From Stagnihabitans sp039932095 (GTDB lineage Bacteria > Pseudomonadota > Alphaproteobacteria > Rhodobacterales > Rhodobacteraceae), in the NCBI GenBank assembly GCA_039932095.1, contig JBDTQR010000067.1:1-20855 (forward strand): a DNA stretch of 20,855 bases. The letters are read 5' to 3'. The notes beneath the pieces were generated by a model, which saw only the letters and a program-made list of their open reading frames with translations, ran no database searches and had not been told where the DNA came from. Shown here in pieces: positions 1 through 7,877 of this stretch (position 1 is its first letter; every line of letters starts with the position of its first letter). The position numbers and the translations under genes are program-made.

Positions 1-397
1 CGGGCATCGCAAAGAAGGCGCTTTCGTCGGCGACACGGACCTGGGTGGCAGAGGCCAGCTCCATCCCGCCGCCAACCGCAGCGCCGTGAATGGCAGAGAA
101 CCACGGGATCGGGCCGAATTCGATCAATGAGAACACCTCATGCCAGCGGCGAGACCCGTGAACGCCTTCGATCGGGGTTTTCTTGACATGCTCGGCAAGG
201 TCAAGTCCGGCGCAGAAGTGCTTGCCATGGCCGAAGATCACCCCGGCCTTGGCTTCACCCCGCGCACGCAGCACGGCCCGAGCAATTTCTTCGACAAACC
301 GATCCGAAATCGCGTTACGCTTTTCGGGCCGGTTCAGACCCAGGATCGCCACATCGCCATCCAGCTCGTAGCTTACATAGTCCGAGGATGCGTCCAC
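1..397 (-). CDS. Crotonase / enoyl-CoA hydratase family protein, N-terminal part (cut by window edge)
   Basis: Only the first 132 codons are visible; the gene runs off the left edge. The translation begins VDASSDYVSYELDGDVAILG and carries NRPEKRNA, the first oxyanion-hole motif FCAGLDLAEH (A63-G64-L65-D66) and the second, GAAVGGGMELA (G105-A115). Glu113 of GGGMEL matches the first catalytic glutamate of classical enoyl-CoA hydratases. Hydroxycinnamoyl-CoA hydratase/lyases, as I recall them, do not have Glu there, so plain hydration of an enoyl-CoA is more likely than retro-aldol cleavage. The second glutamate would lie just beyond the edge. The start is GTG at 395-397, chosen because AGGAGG (403-408) lies 5 bases upstream. 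The gene is divergent from an acyl-CoA ligase, which supports a role in the same acyl-CoA pathway. The family is certain; the substrate is unknown. Confidence 0.9.
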   Translation of the reverse strand, partial: MDASSDYVSYELDGDVAILGLNRPEKRNAISDRFVEEIARAVLRARGEAKAGVIFGHGKHFCAGLDLAEHVKKTPIEGVHGSRRWHEVFSLIEFGPIPWFSAIHGAAVGGGMELASATQVRVADESAFFAMP

Positions 398-423
398 CCA
401 GTCCTCCTGTCTGTGCAATTTTT

Positions 424-452
424 TCTATACGGGCAAATATTCTTCGCGTAAA
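424..452 (-). promoter_or_regulatory. Candidate sigma-70-type promoter for the crotonase gene
   Basis: Read on the reverse strand, TTTACG (447-452) and TATAGA (424-429) are separated by 17 bases. Each matches four of six consensus positions. The pair lies 27-55 bases upstream of the GTG start, in an AT-richer patch. Assigned by eye only. Confidence 0.4.
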
Positions 453-455
453 CCG

Positions 456-467
456 TTTCCATGGAAA
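456..467. promoter_or_regulatory. Perfect 12-base palindrome in the divergent ligase/crotonase control region
   Basis: TTTCCATGGAAA is a perfect palindrome directly upstream of the candidate -35 box for the crotonase and 18 bases before the ligase start codon. It could be an operator serving both divergent transcripts. No regulator gene for this module is visible in the window. Confidence 0.35.
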
Positions 468-485
468 ATGTTGTCGGGAGGACAA

Positions 486-2366
486 ATGACCAGTCCCCGC
501 TACCGCGCCGTGGAGCTGTGGCACCCGCGCCTTGTTGACGAGCGCCGGGCCGATGGCTCTTGGCTGCTCTGGCAGGAGGAACCCCTTGGCCCCTATCCGC
601 GCTGCCTGTCTGACCGCATTCTGCACTGGGCCGCTCAGGTGCCGGAGCGGACCTGGATGGCCGAGCGGGATGCGACCGGCGGCTGGCGGCGGGTCAGCTA
701 TGGCCAGTTGGGCGGGCTCTTGGGGCGCGTGGGATCGTTCCTGATCGGGCTTGGCCTGTCAGTCGAGCGGCCGTTGATGATCCTGTCGGGCAATTCGATT
801 GAACATGCGGTTCTTGCACTTGGGGCCCAGCATGTCGGCATCCCTTCGGCGGCGGTGGCCCCGGCCTATGCGCTGATCGGCGACGCCACAAAGCTGGCTG
901 CCGTTGCGGGCCAGGTCACACCCGGCGCGGTTTTTGCCGGCGATCTGGACAAGTTCGGCCCGGCGATTGCGCGGGTCTTCGGCCCTGATGTGACAGTGAT
1001 CGGTCTTGGCGGGTCGCTGCCAGACCGTCGGGTCTTTGGTTGGTCACAGGTGATCGGTACCGACGTTTCGGACACGGCCCGCGCCCGGGCGGCCGCGGTG
1101 GATGGCGACGCGGTGGCCAAATTCCTGTTCACCTCCGGCACCACCGGCGCGCCCAAGGCGGTCATCCAGACTCAGAGGATGCTCTGCTCGAACATGGAGA
1201 TGGTGCGTGACTGCTATGCCTATCTGACCGACGAGCCGCCGGTACTGGTCGATTGGGCACCGTGGAACCATGTCGCGTCGGGCACCAAGGTGTTCAACAT
1301 GGCGCTGTACAACGGCGGCACCTATTACATCGACGCGGGCAACCCCTCACCCAAGGGCATTCAGGAAACCATCCGCAACCTGCGCGAAATCTCACCAACC
1401 TGGTATTTCAACGTGCCGGCCGGTTATGAAATGCTGGTAGAGGCGATGGAGACTGACGCCGCACTGGCGCAGACTTTCTACAAGGACGCCAAGCTGTTGC
1501 TCTATGCAGGTGCCGGCATGGCCAAGCACACCTGGGACGGGCTGGAACGGCTGTCCGAACGGACCATTGGCGCGCGCACCCTGCTGTGCGCCGGTCTGGG
1601 CAGCACCGAAACCGCGCCTTTCGCCCTGTTCTGCACCGATCCGCAATCCGGGCCGGGCAATATCGGCATCCCGGCCAAGGGTCTTGTGATCAAGCTGGTG
1701 CCGACCGAAGGCAAGCTGGAGCTGCATGTCAAGGGCCCCTCGGTGACGCCCGGCTATTGGCGCGCGCCCGAACTTGCGGCGCAGGTCTTTGACGCCGAGG
1801 GCTTTTACAACATGGGTGACGCGGTGGTGCCGGTGGATGCAACCGACCCGGCCAAGGGCTTTCGCTTCGATGGCCGCACCGCCGAGAATTTCAAGCTGAA
1901 CACCGGGACCTGGGTTGCGGTGGGCACGCTGCGCGCGGCGCTGATCGATGCGATGGGCGGGTTGATCCGTGATGCCGTTTTGGCGGGGGAGGGTGAGGCA
2001 GAGTTGGGCGCGCTGATGGTGCCATTCCGGCCGGGTCTGGAAAGGCTGCTGCCCGAGGGGACCGAACTGAGCGATGCGGCGCTGTACGCCCATCCGGTTG
2101 TAGCGGCGGAACTGGCTCGCAGGCTTGGCGCCTTCGCGGCACAGGCCACCGGATCCTCCAACCGGGTGGCGCGGGCAACGCTGCTGGTCGAGCCGCTTCG
2201 GCTGGAAAAGGGCGAGGTGACGGACAAGGGATCGATCAACCAGCGCGCCGTGTTGCGCCAGCGGCCGGAGGCCGTGGCGGCACTGTTTGCCGGCGGCAAA
2301 GGTGTGATCGTGGCGGCGGCACAGACGGGAAATCAGACGGTTGTGGGAGAGCGGGATGAAACTTGA
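486..2366 (+). CDS. fcs: Feruloyl-CoA synthase-type acyl/aryl-CoA ligase (AMP-forming)
   Basis: A 626-residue ANL-superfamily ligase, near the usual length of feruloyl-CoA synthases. It would activate a carboxylic acid to its CoA thioester with ATP in the cytoplasm. Visible motifs: the AMP-binding P-loop FTSGTTGAPK (residues 215-224), the block VDWAPWNHVASG followed by YNGGTYYIDAG, NLREISPTWYFNVP, the A5-type motif GLGSTETAP, YNMGDAV, GRTAENFKLNTGTWV, and the C-terminal GEVTDKGSINQRAV with the catalytic lysine K581. The NLREI, FKL-x-TGTWV and DKG-x-INQRAV blocks are what I associate with feruloyl-CoA synthases. ATG 486 is preferred over in-frame ATG 468 because GGGAGGA (476-482) precedes it. 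It is followed by, and overlaps, a dehydrogenase gene. The substrate could be ferulate, coumarate, a hydrocinnamate or another arylalkanoate; sequence alone does not decide. Confidence 0.88.
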   Translation: MTSPRYRAVELWHPRLVDERRADGSWLLWQEEPLGPYPRCLSDRILHWAAQVPERTWMAERDATGGWRRVSYGQLGGLLGRVGSFLIGLGLSVERPLMILSGNSIEHAVLALGAQHVGIPSAAVAPAYALIGDATKLAAVAGQVTPGAVFAGDLDKFGPAIARVFGPDVTVIGLGGSLPDRRVFGWSQVIGTDVSDTARARAAAVDGDAVAKFLFTSGTTGAPKAVIQTQRMLCSNMEMVRDCYAYLTDEPPVLVDWAPWNHVASGTKVFNMALYNGGTYYIDAGNPSPKGIQETIRNLREISPTWYFNVPAGYEMLVEAMETDAALAQTFYKDAKLLLYAGAGMAKHTWDGLERLSERTIGARTLLCAGLGSTETAPFALFCTDPQSGPGNIGIPAKGLVIKLVPTEGKLELHVKGPSVTPGYWRAPELAAQVFDAEGFYNMGDAVVPVDATDPAKGFRFDGRTAENFKLNTGTWVAVGTLRAALIDAMGGLIRDAVLAGEGEAELGALMVPFRPGLERLLPEGTELSDAALYAHPVVAAELARRLGAFAAQATGSSNRVARATLLVEPLRLEKGEVTDKGSINQRAVLRQRPEAVAALFAGGKGVIVAAAQTGNQTVVGERDET

Positions 2367-3117
2367 AGGAGCAAGCACCATTGTCACCGGGGGCGGCTCG
2401 GGTCTGGGCGAGGCCACGGCGCGGCTGCTTTCGGCCAAGGGTGCGAACCTGGGGGTGCTGGACGTCGATGGCGACAAAGCGGCGGCAGTGGCGGCGGATC
2501 TGGGTGGCGTGGCGCTGGTTGCCGATGTGACCTCGGAAGACAGCGTGCGGGCGGCACTGGCGGCACAGGCCGCTGTCTTTGGCCCGGCCCGCATCCTGAT
2601 CAACTGCGCCGGCATCGGCACCGGCGAGCGGGTTCTTGGCCGCGAAGGTCCGATGCCGCTGGCCAACTTTGAACGGGTGGTCCGGGTCAATCTGCTGGGC
2701 ACCTTCAACATGCTGCGGCTGGTTGCGGCGGATATGGCCGGGATTGCCGTGCCATCGGGTGAAAGCCGCGGGGTGATCGTCAACACCGCATCGGTCGCGG
2801 CCTTCGAGGGTCAGATCGGTCAGGCCGCCTACAGCGCGTCCAAAGGCGGCATCGTTGCGATGGGCCTGCCACTGGCGCGGGAATTCGCCCGGCTTGGCAT
2901 AAGGGTGAACACCATTGCGCCGGGCATTTTCCTGACGCCGTTGCTGCATACTCTGCCCGAGGCGGCACAGTCGGCCCTCGCTGCAAGCATCACCTATCCG
3001 CCGCGCCTTGGTGACCCAATTGAATTCGCCCATGCCGTTCTGTTTGCCATCGAGAACGAATACCTGAACGCCGAGGTGATCCGGCTGGACGGAGCCACCC
3101 GTCTGGCCGCGAAGTAG
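2356..3117 (+). CDS. Short-chain dehydrogenase, HSD10 / 3-hydroxyacyl-CoA dehydrogenase type II-like
   Basis: A 253-residue classical SDR. The N-terminal Rossmann motif TGGGSGLG binds NAD(P), and the acidic stretch LGVLDVDG after beta-2 suggests NAD. NCAG follows, then the catalytic set Ser146 (NTASVAAFEG), Tyr159 and Lys163 (YSASK). The insert between alpha-4 and Ser146 (VPSGESRGVIVNTAS) and the ending IAPGIFLTPLL...LP resemble HSD10-type 3-hydroxyacyl-CoA dehydrogenases. ATG 2356 is chosen because it fits the family N-terminus (MKLEGASTIVTGG) and follows a GGGAG site. It overlaps the ligase gene by 11 bases, so translation is probably coupled. In context it likely oxidises the 3-hydroxyacyl-CoA made by the divergent crotonase. 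The family is firm; the reaction is inferred. Confidence 0.87.
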   Translation: MKLEGASTIVTGGGSGLGEATARLLSAKGANLGVLDVDGDKAAAVAADLGGVALVADVTSEDSVRAALAAQAAVFGPARILINCAGIGTGERVLGREGPMPLANFERVVRVNLLGTFNMLRLVAADMAGIAVPSGESRGVIVNTASVAAFEGQIGQAAYSASKGGIVAMGLPLAREFARLGIRVNTIAPGIFLTPLLHTLPEAAQSALAASITYPPRLGDPIEFAHAVLFAIENEYLNAEVIRLDGATRLAAK

Positions 3118-4683
3118 ATGGCCGGCACCGACCAACCCGCCCGGTTTCTGACCCTTCTTGCACGATCACCGCGCTGGACACGGCTGTGCGACCTGCGGCC
3201 GGGGCTTGATTTCGGCTTGGCAGAAAGCGTTCTGGATGCGGCGGGAAAGCTGGCTGACAGCGTGCTGGCTCCACTGGATCTGCAGGCTGATCGGCAGGGC
3301 TGCCGTTTGGAACACGGCCGGGTACAGGTGCCCGAGGGCTATGCTGCAGCCTACGCGACTTTGGCAAAGGGTGGCTGGATCGGGCTTGACCTGCCCGAAA
3401 CCTTGGGCGGTTCCGGCCTGCCCAAGACCTTTGCCGCACTGACCGGCGCGCTGTTTGACGAGGCTTGCCCTGCCTTCATGATGGCCCCCGGTGCCAGCCG
3501 CGCAGCCGGCCATCTTCTGGCCCGCCATGCGCCCGATCTGGCGGCAGACTGGGTCCCGGCCCTGATTGCGGGCGACCGGACGGCGACGATCTGCCTGTCG
3601 GAACCCGGCGCAGGTTCGGATGTCGGGCGCATCCGCACGCGGGCCGATGTGCTGGACGGTATCTGGCGCATCACCGGCGAAAAGTGCTGGATCAGCTTTG
3701 GCGATCATCGGTTGACTCCGGTGATCGGCCACCTGATCCTCGCCCGCAGCAACATGGCTGCGGGGACAGGCGGGCTGTCGCTGTACCTCTGCCCCTCAGT
3801 CTGGGACGGTAAGCCGAATGGCATCCATCTGCTCGGGATCGAAGAAAAGCTTGGCCTCCACGGCTCTCCCACCTGCGCGCTGCGCTTTGAGGATGCCCGC
3901 GCCTGGGCCATTGGCGCCGAAGGTCAGGGGCTGAGGACCCTGTTCGACATGATCGAACTGATGCGCCTGCAAACCGGTGGGCAGGGCCTCGGCCTCGCCT
4001 CACGGGCCTGCCGAATCGCGGAAACCTATGCACAGACCCGTCTGCAAGGCGGTGCGCCCACGGTGCCGCCCGTGCCGATTGCGACCCATCCCGACGTGGT
4101 GCGCCAATTGCGGCTGATGCGCGACCGCACCGAACTTTTGCGCGCAGCAGTGGTTGAACTGGGCCTGATGCTCGATCTGGGCGATACGGCGCTTGCGGCC
4201 TTGCTGTTGCCGCTCATCAAGAATTTCGGCGCTGAAACCGGGTTCAAGGTTTCCTCGTCTGGCATCCAGGTTCTTGGAGGTGCCGGATATACCCGCGATT
4301 GGCCCCTGGAGCGGGGCCTGCGGGACGCGCGGATTCTGTCGATCTACGAGGGCACGACGGGCATGCAGGGGCTCGACTTTCTGGAACGGCGACTGATCCG
4401 CGACAGCAGCGGGTTCGCGGAGTTTCTGGGGGAACTGACGCCCGTCGCCCCGGCGATTGCTGCCCGGCTTCGCACGATTGCCGCCACGCTGACAGACTGT
4501 CCTGACCCGATGCGCAGGGCGGCCGCGGCGGACGCCTGGTTGCGGGCTGGCTACCTTGGCGTCACGGCCTGGCTGGCACCCCGGCTGGACCGGGACGTGA
4601 CAGTGGCCTTGCCCGAACGGCTGGAGGTCTTGGCGGCAGAAATAGCTGCAGCCCTCGGGTCGGGACAAAATACCGAGGCATGA
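3118..4683 (+). CDS. Acyl-CoA dehydrogenase
   Basis: A 521-residue flavoprotein of the acyl-CoA dehydrogenase superfamily. It would introduce the alpha,beta double bond into an acyl-CoA and pass electrons to ETF. The FAD-contact motif CLSEPGAGSDVG is around residues 159-170, followed by ITGEKCWIS. The C-terminal helical domain has GGAGYTRDWPLERGLRDARI and IYEGTTGMQGLDFLERR; Glu411 of YEGT matches the catalytic base of medium-chain type dehydrogenases. About 100 residues lie C-terminal of YEGT, so this is the longer type rather than a 380-residue short/medium-chain enzyme. The ATG directly abuts the stop of the SDR gene (TAGATG), indicating one operon. Its presence implies a saturated side chain as substrate, for example an arylpropionyl-CoA or aliphatic acyl-CoA. 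The family is firm; the substrate is not known. Confidence 0.9.
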   Translation: MAGTDQPARFLTLLARSPRWTRLCDLRPGLDFGLAESVLDAAGKLADSVLAPLDLQADRQGCRLEHGRVQVPEGYAAAYATLAKGGWIGLDLPETLGGSGLPKTFAALTGALFDEACPAFMMAPGASRAAGHLLARHAPDLAADWVPALIAGDRTATICLSEPGAGSDVGRIRTRADVLDGIWRITGEKCWISFGDHRLTPVIGHLILARSNMAAGTGGLSLYLCPSVWDGKPNGIHLLGIEEKLGLHGSPTCALRFEDARAWAIGAEGQGLRTLFDMIELMRLQTGGQGLGLASRACRIAETYAQTRLQGGAPTVPPVPIATHPDVVRQLRLMRDRTELLRAAVVELGLMLDLGDTALAALLLPLIKNFGAETGFKVSSSGIQVLGGAGYTRDWPLERGLRDARILSIYEGTTGMQGLDFLERRLIRDSSGFAEFLGELTPVAPAIAARLRTIAATLTDCPDPMRRAAAADAWLRAGYLGVTAWLAPRLDRDVTVALPERLEVLAAEIAAALGSGQNTEA

Positions 4684-4685
4684 CC

Positions 4686-5681
4686 TTAGGCGACGTGGCG
4701 CAGCGCGGTGCGACCCAGCAGGGTCAACAGCGGCAACGCTTCATAATCCATCAGCGCCCGGTAGGGCAGTTGCGCTCCGGTGCCATAGGCCGACATCAGG
4801 CAGCAGCCGTCTGCCGTGAAGGTCACCGGTCTGCCGAAGTCCAGTGCCACCGAGTCGGTCAGGGCGCGGCGTTCATCCTTGACCGCAACCTGATTGTCGC
4901 ACAGCGAACCTGCCGAAATCAGTGCCTCTTCGACTCCATAGAGATATTCCACCGATGCGCCCGAGATCAGCACCAGCTGGTCCGAAGATACCAGAATATC
5001 CTGCGTCAGGCCAAAGAAAGGGCTGCGCAGGACAACAGGGGCAAAGCTGCCCCGACTGGGCAGGCTGCGATGGATCAGGCCTTGTAACGGCAGGAACCCG
5101 TGGTCGAGCGTTGCAATCAGGTCGCCGGGTTTCAACAGGCTGGCACGGACCGGGCCTCGCCGTGTTTCGACCGGAGTGTTCAGGCCAATCCACGGCGCGC
5201 GGTCTGGCAGAATATCCGCGTTGGTGGCACCAAACCACAGGGTTGCATTGTGACGCTTGCTGCCCTCGGCCCCGGTGCAGAGCGCATGCAGGTCGGCATG
5301 GGTCAGCGCCAGCGGGTGCGGGCCGGTGGCGATGCAGACCAGGCTTTCGCCCAGCACGTCATAGGTAAGTTGCCAGTGCTGGCGCGGGGTGTCCGGGGCT
5401 GCATCATAGCTCAGCGACATCCGGGCCGTGCCGCTGCGCTGGGGCAGCGGACCCTTCAGGACATGGCGTTTGACCGCGCTGCCCTGACGGTGCAACACCG
5501 AAAGACCCGTGTCGGGGTCGAAGAACACCGACAGGGTGTTGGTATCGGACTTCCAATGCAGCAGGACCGCCGGTTCAACGATGGGCAGGGCAAATTCCAG
5601 CACAAAAAGCCCGCGTTCCAGCACGGCCTGGGCCGCAGGAGGCGGATCGATGCGGTCCGACAGGGCGATCCAGTCAGCCAT
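4686..5681 (-). CDS. Hint-domain-like protein, apparently without Hint catalytic residues
   Basis: A 331-residue protein without signal peptide or membrane segment. Residues 1 to about 155 form an unrecognised, beta-rich-looking region containing LEFALPIVEPAVLLHWKSD and LSVFFDPDTG. From about residue 164 the sequence resembles the Hint_2 (Hedgehog/intein) domains common in Rhodobacterales: the KPGDLIATLDHG block, then LVSSDQLVLISGASVEYLYG, where family members read roughly LLVSPQHRVLV-x-G. By eye, the usual Hint start C-F-x-P-G-T-x-I-x-T aligns with WIGLNTPVET, so Trp164 replaces the nucleophilic Cys; the conserved His of the second block is also absent. Self-splicing or cholesterol-type cleavage is therefore unlikely. 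Its stop lies 2 bases from that of the acyl-CoA dehydrogenase on the other strand. Function unknown. Confidence 0.75.
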   Translation of the reverse strand: MADWIALSDRIDPPPAAQAVLERGLFVLEFALPIVEPAVLLHWKSDTNTLSVFFDPDTGLSVLHRQGSAVKRHVLKGPLPQRSGTARMSLSYDAAPDTPRQHWQLTYDVLGESLVCIATGPHPLALTHADLHALCTGAEGSKRHNATLWFGATNADILPDRAPWIGLNTPVETRRGPVRASLLKPGDLIATLDHGFLPLQGLIHRSLPSRGSFAPVVLRSPFFGLTQDILVSSDQLVLISGASVEYLYGVEEALISAGSLCDNQVAVKDERRALTDSVALDFGRPVTFTADGCCLMSAYGTGAQLPYRALMDYEALPLLTLLGRTALRHVA

Positions 5682-5900
5682 CGGGCGACGGTCAGGACCG
5701 CTGAACGGGGAGTGCGACGGGGGAGTTCACGACTGCCTCTGATATTGGGCGGGCTTTCCGCCGGGTTGACTGCCTGTGTCGGGTCTTTGACCCTTGTCCT
5801 GCCTCTGGACTTGTTATTGCCACACGTTTACGCGGTTTGGGGCCGCCTGTCACGCCCCTTGGGCGGCGCTGTTGCGTCGGGGCATCAGAAGGATGCAAAA
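5682..5900. other. 219-base divergent spacer between Hint-like gene and dapE
   Basis: No gene is supported here. Forward-strand translation stays open through this spacer into dapE, but it lacks protein-like composition and no start site marks it. The dapE ribosome site AGAAGGA (5887-5893) lies at its right end. A weak forward promoter is possible: TTGACC (5787-5792) with TTGTTA (5811-5816), spacer 18. A second TTGACT lies at 5766-5771. Confidence 0.4.
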
Positions 5901-7055
5901 ATGGCATTGTCCGCTCCGTTGGACCCCGTGGCGCTGACCGCCGCCCTGATCCGCTGTCCGTCCGTCACGCCGGCTGAGGGTGGGGCGCTGGTGCTGTTGC
6001 AACGCGTGCTGGAAGGCGCGGGGTTCGAGTGTCACCGGGTCGACCGTGGCGAGGTCAGCAATCTGTTCGCCCGCTGGGGCCTGCGCGGCGCCAACAAATC
6101 CTTCGGCTTCAACGGCCATACCGACGTGGTGCCGGTTGGCGATGCGACCGCCTGGACCCATGATCCGTTCGGCGCTGAGGTGGTGGAGGGCTGGATGTAT
6201 GGCCGTGGCGCGACTGATATGAAGTCTGGCGTGGCGGCCTTTGTCGCGGCTGCGGTCGATTTCGTCCAGGCGACGCCGCCGGATGGGTCGGTGGTGCTGA
6301 CCATCACCGGCGATGAAGAAGGTACCTCGGTCGACGGCACTTTGGCGCTGCTGGACTGGATGGCGGTGCAGGGCGAACGGATGAGCCATTGTCTGGTGGG
6401 CGAGCCGACCTGCCCCGACACGTTGGGCGACATGATGAAGATCGGCCGGCGCGGCTCGATGACTGCCTATTTCACCGCGAATGGCGTGCAGGGCCATTCC
6501 GCCTATCCGCACCGCGCCAGGAACCCGATGTCGGCTCTGGTGGCGCTGCTGGCGCGGCTGGAGGCGGTGCCGCTGGATCAGGGAACCGGGCATTTCGACG
6601 CCTCCACCCTCGCCATCACCACCATCGACTGCGGCAATCCGGCGACCAATGTGATCCCGGCCCGGGGTCAGGCGACGGTGAACATCCGGTTCAACGATGC
6701 CCATTCCGGGGCCAGTCTGACGGAATGGCTGCGCGGCCATGCGACGGCGGTGCAGGCGGCGACCGGGGTGGAAATCGGAATGCGGGTCCATATTTCCGGC
6801 GAAAGCTTTCTGACACCACCGGGGGAGTTGTCGGACCTGATCGCGCGGGCGGTGGAGGCAGAGACCGGACTGGTGCCGGTACCCTCGACCTCAGGCGGCA
6901 CCTCGGACGCCCGGTTTGTGAAATCCCATTGCCCGGTGGTGGAGTTCGGGCTGGTCGGGCGCACGATGCATCAGGTCGATGAACGGGTGGAGGTCGCGCA
7001 AATCGGCAAGCTGAAAGCGATTTATACGAGGGTGCTGCGGGAGTATTTCGCGTGA
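5901..7055 (+). CDS. dapE: Succinyl-diaminopimelate desuccinylase
   Basis: A 384-residue M20-family metallohydrolase that cleaves N-succinyl-LL-2,6-diaminopimelate to LL-diaminopimelate and succinate, in lysine and peptidoglycan-precursor synthesis. The ligands of the di-zinc centre are all visible: His73 (GHTDVVPVGD), Asp106 (GRGATDMK), Glu139-Glu140 (TGDEEG), Glu168 (GEPT) and His357 (GRTMHQVDE). The lid/dimer domain contains RRGSMTAYFTANGVQGHSAYPH, and GGTSDARF precedes the last ligand. Length and motif order are those of DapE rather than ArgE. ATG 5901 is preferred because AGAAGGA precedes it by 7 bases and the N-terminus (LTAALIRCPSVTPAEGGAL) fits the family. The next gene overlaps its stop by 4 bases. 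Confidence 0.96.
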   Translation: MALSAPLDPVALTAALIRCPSVTPAEGGALVLLQRVLEGAGFECHRVDRGEVSNLFARWGLRGANKSFGFNGHTDVVPVGDATAWTHDPFGAEVVEGWMYGRGATDMKSGVAAFVAAAVDFVQATPPDGSVVLTITGDEEGTSVDGTLALLDWMAVQGERMSHCLVGEPTCPDTLGDMMKIGRRGSMTAYFTANGVQGHSAYPHRARNPMSALVALLARLEAVPLDQGTGHFDASTLAITTIDCGNPATNVIPARGQATVNIRFNDAHSGASLTEWLRGHATAVQAATGVEIGMRVHISGESFLTPPGELSDLIARAVEAETGLVPVPSTSGGTSDARFVKSHCPVVEFGLVGRTMHQVDERVEVAQIGKLKAIYTRVLREYFA

Positions 7056-7477
7056 CCTTTGAGGTGGTGGAGACCCGGGACATCGCGCTGTGTCAGCATC
7101 TGCGCCGGGTGGTGTTCACGCTGGAACAGGGCGTGTCGGTCGCCGATGAGGTTGACGGTCGCGATAGCGAGGCGCGGCATCTGCTGGCGCTGCGCGATGG
7201 GATCCCGGTCGGCACGGCGCGGCTGCTGACCGAAAGCGACTATGGCAAGATCGGCCGGGTCTGCGTGCTGGCCGAGGCGAGGGGCGCAGGCGTCGGCGCG
7301 GCGCTGATCCGGGCCGGGGTGGCGCTGTTTCGCGGCGTGCCGGGGGTCAGCAAGGTCAAGCTTGGCGCGCAGACCCATGCGCTGGGGTTTTATGAAGCAC
7401 TGGGGTTTCACGCCATTGGCGACATCTATCAGGACGCCGGGATTGCCCACCGCGACATGGTCCTCGCCTTGCGCTGA
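7052..7477 (+). CDS. GNAT-family N-acetyltransferase, ElaA-like
   Basis: A 141-residue protein with a single GNAT fold. The acetyl-CoA pyrophosphate loop is RGAGVGAAL (an R-G-x-G-x-G/A pattern), after the strand IGRVCVLAEA. The N-terminal block VVFTLEQGVSVADEVDGRD and the ending LGAQTHALGFYEALGF...YQDAGIAHRDMVL match the ElaA-like group (EQ...-E-DG-RD; A-Q-x-H-x-x-x-FYE-x-x-GF; GI-H-x-x-M). It would transfer acetyl from acetyl-CoA to an amine; the acceptor is unknown. The GTG start at 7052 overlaps the dapE stop (GTGA), so the two are translationally coupled. No direct link to diaminopimelate chemistry can be shown. Confidence 0.88.
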   Translation: MTFEVVETRDIALCQHLRRVVFTLEQGVSVADEVDGRDSEARHLLALRDGIPVGTARLLTESDYGKIGRVCVLAEARGAGVGAALIRAGVALFRGVPGVSKVKLGAQTHALGFYEALGFHAIGDIYQDAGIAHRDMVLALR

Positions 7478-7498
7478 TATCCCGGCATTGCACTGGCC

Positions 7499-7861
7499 CT
7501 AAGTCCCGGCTGCCAGAAACTCCAGCCGGTTGCCGACCGGGTCGGTGGTGAAAAATCGTCTGCGGTCCGGGATACTGTGATCCCAGATCAGCCGAACATC
7601 GCGGGCGGTCAGCGCCTTGGCGATGCCGTCAAGATCGGTGGTGGCAAAGCCGGGATGGGCCTTGGTCGCCGGGGTGAAATCCGGGTCGACCCCAAGATGC
7701 AGCTCGACCTGACCGCAGCGCAGCCACAGTCCCCCGCGCGCCTGCAGGGGCTCGGGCTTGTCCAGTTCGACAAAGCCAAGGGCAAGCCAGAACGGTCGGC
7801 AGCGATCTTCGGAACCTTTGGGGATGGCAAGCTGGATATGGTCGATTTGAAGGTCTGGCAT
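7499..7861 (-). CDS. VOC (glyoxalase/bleomycin-resistance fold) family protein
   Basis: A 120-residue single VOC domain. It starts MPDLQIDHIQLAIPKG, with His in the first strand, continues with CRPFWLALGF and VELHLGVD, and ends DPVGNRLEFLA. The His (DHIQL), His (ELHLG) and Glu (RLEFL) positions are those that bind metal in catalytic VOC proteins, so metal binding is plausible. ATG 7861 is chosen over an in-frame TTG at 7897, which would add 12 poorly conserved-looking residues and overlap the upstream gene. It lies 16 bases downstream of the APH-fold kinase gene on the same strand, making it the likely last gene of the sugar-uptake operon. The substrate is unknown; lyase, dioxygenase, isomerase or binding roles all remain possible. 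Confidence 0.85.
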   Translation of the reverse strand: MPDLQIDHIQLAIPKGSEDRCRPFWLALGFVELDKPEPLQARGGLWLRCGQVELHLGVDPDFTPATKAHPGFATTDLDGIAKALTARDVRLIWDHSIPDRRRFFTTDPVGNRLEFLAAGT

Positions 7862-7877
7862 GGCGGCGGATCCGGTC

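Noticed and set aside
1..397. Assignment of the crotonase as hydroxycinnamoyl-CoA hydratase/lyase because of the neighbouring feruloyl-CoA-synthase-type ligase.
   Set aside because: The visible part has the classical GGGMEL motif with Glu113, unlike the hydratase/lyase pattern I recall, and the C-terminal half is missing from the window.
1392..2786. A 464-codon reverse-strand open frame opposite the ligase and dehydrogenase genes.
   Set aside because: It lies entirely antisense to two genes with strong family motifs. In GC-rich DNA such frames arise from codon third-position bias, and its translation shows no recognisable domain.
5100..7055. A 651-codon forward open frame that would fuse about 267 extra residues to the N-terminus of DapE.
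   Set aside because: The extra part runs antisense through the Hint-like gene and has low-complexity, Arg/Gly/Gln-rich composition. DapE has a proper start with a ribosome site at 5901 and normal family length from there.
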